DNA of 40,302 bases, taken from NCBI GenBank assembly GCA_016869935.1, contig VGCX01000003.1:1-40302 (forward strand). The letters are read 5' to 3'. The position numbers and the translations under genes were made by a program. A model generated the notes under the pieces. It was not told where the DNA came from. It worked only from the letters and a program-made list of their open reading frames with translations, and made no database searches. Position 1 is the first letter of the stretch; each line of letters starts with the position of its first letter. Below are positions 38,620 to 40,302 of the stretch, piece by piece. This DNA is from Alphaproteobacteria bacterium. GTDB lineage: Bacteria > Pseudomonadota > Alphaproteobacteria > UBA7879 > VGCX01.

Positions 38620-39909
38620 TTACGCCCCTTCCAACAGATATTTTTTGGCAAGAACTTTTCCCTCTTCAACCGCTGGTTGATTAAAAGGATCAACCCCTAA
38701 AAACTCCGCCATAAAAAGAGTTTCTAAAACAAAGTGCATGGAAAGCGCGCCTAAGGCATAAGGCGTTATTTCAGGAACGTGGATGACACGTGTGGGGCAT
38801 TGGTTTTTAATCAGTGTTTCAATCGTTGCCTTTTGTTCTGCTTCCATTAAGTCTCCAAGAGACTTGTCATAAAGATACTGAAGATCGCTATCATTAATAA
38901 GATGAGATGGGAGATAGGAAAGATTTTTTTGCTTCATATCCGTTGTTAAAATAGTAAAAAATTTATCCCGGGGCCCATCAAGATAAAGTTGTAGCTGGCT
39001 GTGTTGATCAACTGCACCCAGGGCATCAACGGGCGTTGTGCCTTTTCCATTTTTTCCAAGACTTTCTGCCCATAATTGTCGATACCATTTTGAAAAGAAT
39101 TGCAACCGATCCACATAAGGCATCATGACGGAAATTGTTTTTTGATGATCCTTCCAAAAAGCATAGGAAAGACTCGCTCCAACAGAGGGAGCAAATTCTA
39201 AAATATTAGAACACGTTGTCATTTGCTCTATAAGGCTTGCTGCTCCTTGGCGAAAATTAATAGCATCAACACCAACCAAAAGAGCCGGAAAAAGACCCAC
39301 TAAGGAAAAGATCGAAAATCGTCCTCCTAAGTTGGGATCATGTTCAATGAACGACAAATCATAGCGTTCTTTAAACCGATAAAGGGGGGAGCTTTTCTTC
39401 TCTGTTATCACCAAAAAGTGATGAGAAAGAGATTGCTCCGAAAGATGCGTCCGCCAATGATTTATACAGGTTAAAAACTGAAGCAAGGTTTCTGCCGTTG
39501 ATCCGGATTTTGAAATAGCAATAACCCCAGTTGTTTTGGGATCAATTCTTGAGAGCAAATTAGAAAATGTATGAGGATCGATGTTATCCATAAAATGAAG
39601 ACGGGTTGCCGTCATATTTGCAAGCCCTGAAAGAGTTTGTCCACCCAAGCTAGAGCCCCCTGTTCCAAGAAGAATGACATCTGAAAATTCATCTTGAAAT
39701 TTTAAGACTAAAGGGGAAGCTTCCACCAAATCTTTTCTAGAAAATGGCACCATAAAATGAGGGAGAGACCCTTCTTGGTACAATCGTTGAAACTTTAACA
39801 GAGCATCAAGAGCAACAGGGCGAAGATCTTCTAGAACCTCTTGTTTAAGACCATGGGTTTCGCCTAAAAGAGACGCAAAACATCCATCGATTTTATGCTG
39901 GTACGCCAT
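38620..39909 (-). CDS. pgi: Glucose-6-phosphate isomerase
   Basis: 429 aa; LLGTGGSSLGGQTL; GVIAISKSGSTAETL; ESLGKNGKGTTPVDALGAVDQHSQLQLYLDGP. Confidence 0.9.
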   Translation of the reverse strand: MAYQHKIDGCFASLLGETHGLKQEVLEDLRPVALDALLKFQRLYQEGSLPHFMVPFSRKDLVEASPLVLKFQDEFSDVILLGTGGSSLGGQTLSGLANMTATRLHFMDNIDPHTFSNLLSRIDPKTTGVIAISKSGSTAETLLQFLTCINHWRTHLSEQSLSHHFLVITEKKSSPLYRFKERYDLSFIEHDPNLGGRFSIFSLVGLFPALLVGVDAINFRQGAASLIEQMTTCSNILEFAPSVGASLSYAFWKDHQKTISVMMPYVDRLQFFSKWYRQLWAESLGKNGKGTTPVDALGAVDQHSQLQLYLDGPRDKFFTILTTDMKQKNLSYLPSHLINDSDLQYLYDKSLGDLMEAEQKATIETLIKNQCPTRVIHVPEITPYALGALSMHFVLETLFMAEFLGVDPFNQPAVEEGKVLAKKYLLEGA

Positions 39910-40302
39910 GGTTTTCCAAACGTTTCATTTCGTCTTTCGCAGAAATAATCTTCGCTGGTTTCTTTTTATCAGAAGACTTCCAAAACATAACAATGCTCTT
40001 TGCCTTTTCTTGAAGCGTTTTAACTTTTGATGGGGGAATATTAAGGTCTTGGTTCACAGTATTTTTAATTTCAGGGTAAGATTCTACCTGAAGAACGGCT
40101 AAAAGCTTTTCCTCTCCTGGTGTTAAAACGTCCCGTGTATTTCGATCATGGGGAACAAGGATTGTTTCAATATCAATACGCTCTAATACCTCAAGGGTTG
40201 CCCCTGGTGTTTTAATATCCATATCAGCAGGAATTTCGAGCGCATGGTGCCTTGTAACTTCAAATTCATCAGGCACGTCTTTTGTCAAACCTAATGTTTC
40301 TT
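39893..40302 (-). CDS. DUF3035 / BamF-like protein (5' truncated by window end)
   Basis: Frame is open to the window edge, reading ETLGLTKDVPDEFEVTRHHALEIPADMDI, the pattern of the DUF3035 family; track start (40288) is an internal TTG. Confidence 0.7.
   Translation of the reverse strand, partial: ETLGLTKDVPDEFEVTRHHALEIPADMDIKTPGATLEVLERIDIETILVPHDRNTRDVLTPGEEKLLAVLQVESYPEIKNTVNQDLNIPPSKVKTLQEKAKSIVMFWKSSDKKKPAKIISAKDEMKRLENHGVPA

Noticed and set aside
1-40302. CRISPR arrays, IS elements, prophage, rRNA/tRNA genes, Rickettsia-type palindromic insertions
   Set aside because: No direct-repeat/spacer pattern, transposase/integrase motif, cloverleaf or in-frame insertion was noticed; intergenic regions are short. 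A tRNAscan/ISfinder run would be needed to be certain.

Overview
AT-rich, gene-dense window from an alphaproteobacterium. Gene content suggests a Holosporales/Rickettsiales-like, possibly host-associated lineage, but that is inference with no database search. Most of the window is conserved housekeeping: atpD(3' end)-atpC, rsmD, argS, rpsD, trmJ-type methyltransferase, Sua5, RHH protein, fumC, folD, yggT, fabI, glyQ-glyS, dsbA-like, holA, lptE, leuS, DUF3576 protein, porin, ubiA, rsmE, bamD, recN, ligA, GT9 glycosyltransferase, Atm1-like ABC exporter, tdk, adenosine kinase, typA, AmpG-like MFS, mutL, pgi and a DUF3035/BamF-like 5'-truncated CDS. I saw no CRISPR array, phage, transposon, rRNA or tRNA. 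The most interesting items are: (1) an orphan LuxR/TraR-type autoinducer-binding-like domain without a DNA-binding domain, between an unusual alkaline-phosphatase-superfamily protein and fumC; (2) an XRE-HTH + receiver fusion with a substituted phosphoacceptor (D->E); (3) a 43-aa signal-peptide-bearing microprotein with its own RBS and a perfect intrinsic terminator, absent from the ORF track; (4) an LptM-like 53-aa lipoprotein, also absent from the track; (5) an ankyrin-repeat exported/lipoprotein candidate with an inverted repeat over its predicted -10; (6) all four convergent gene junctions abut or overlap with no intergenic terminator.
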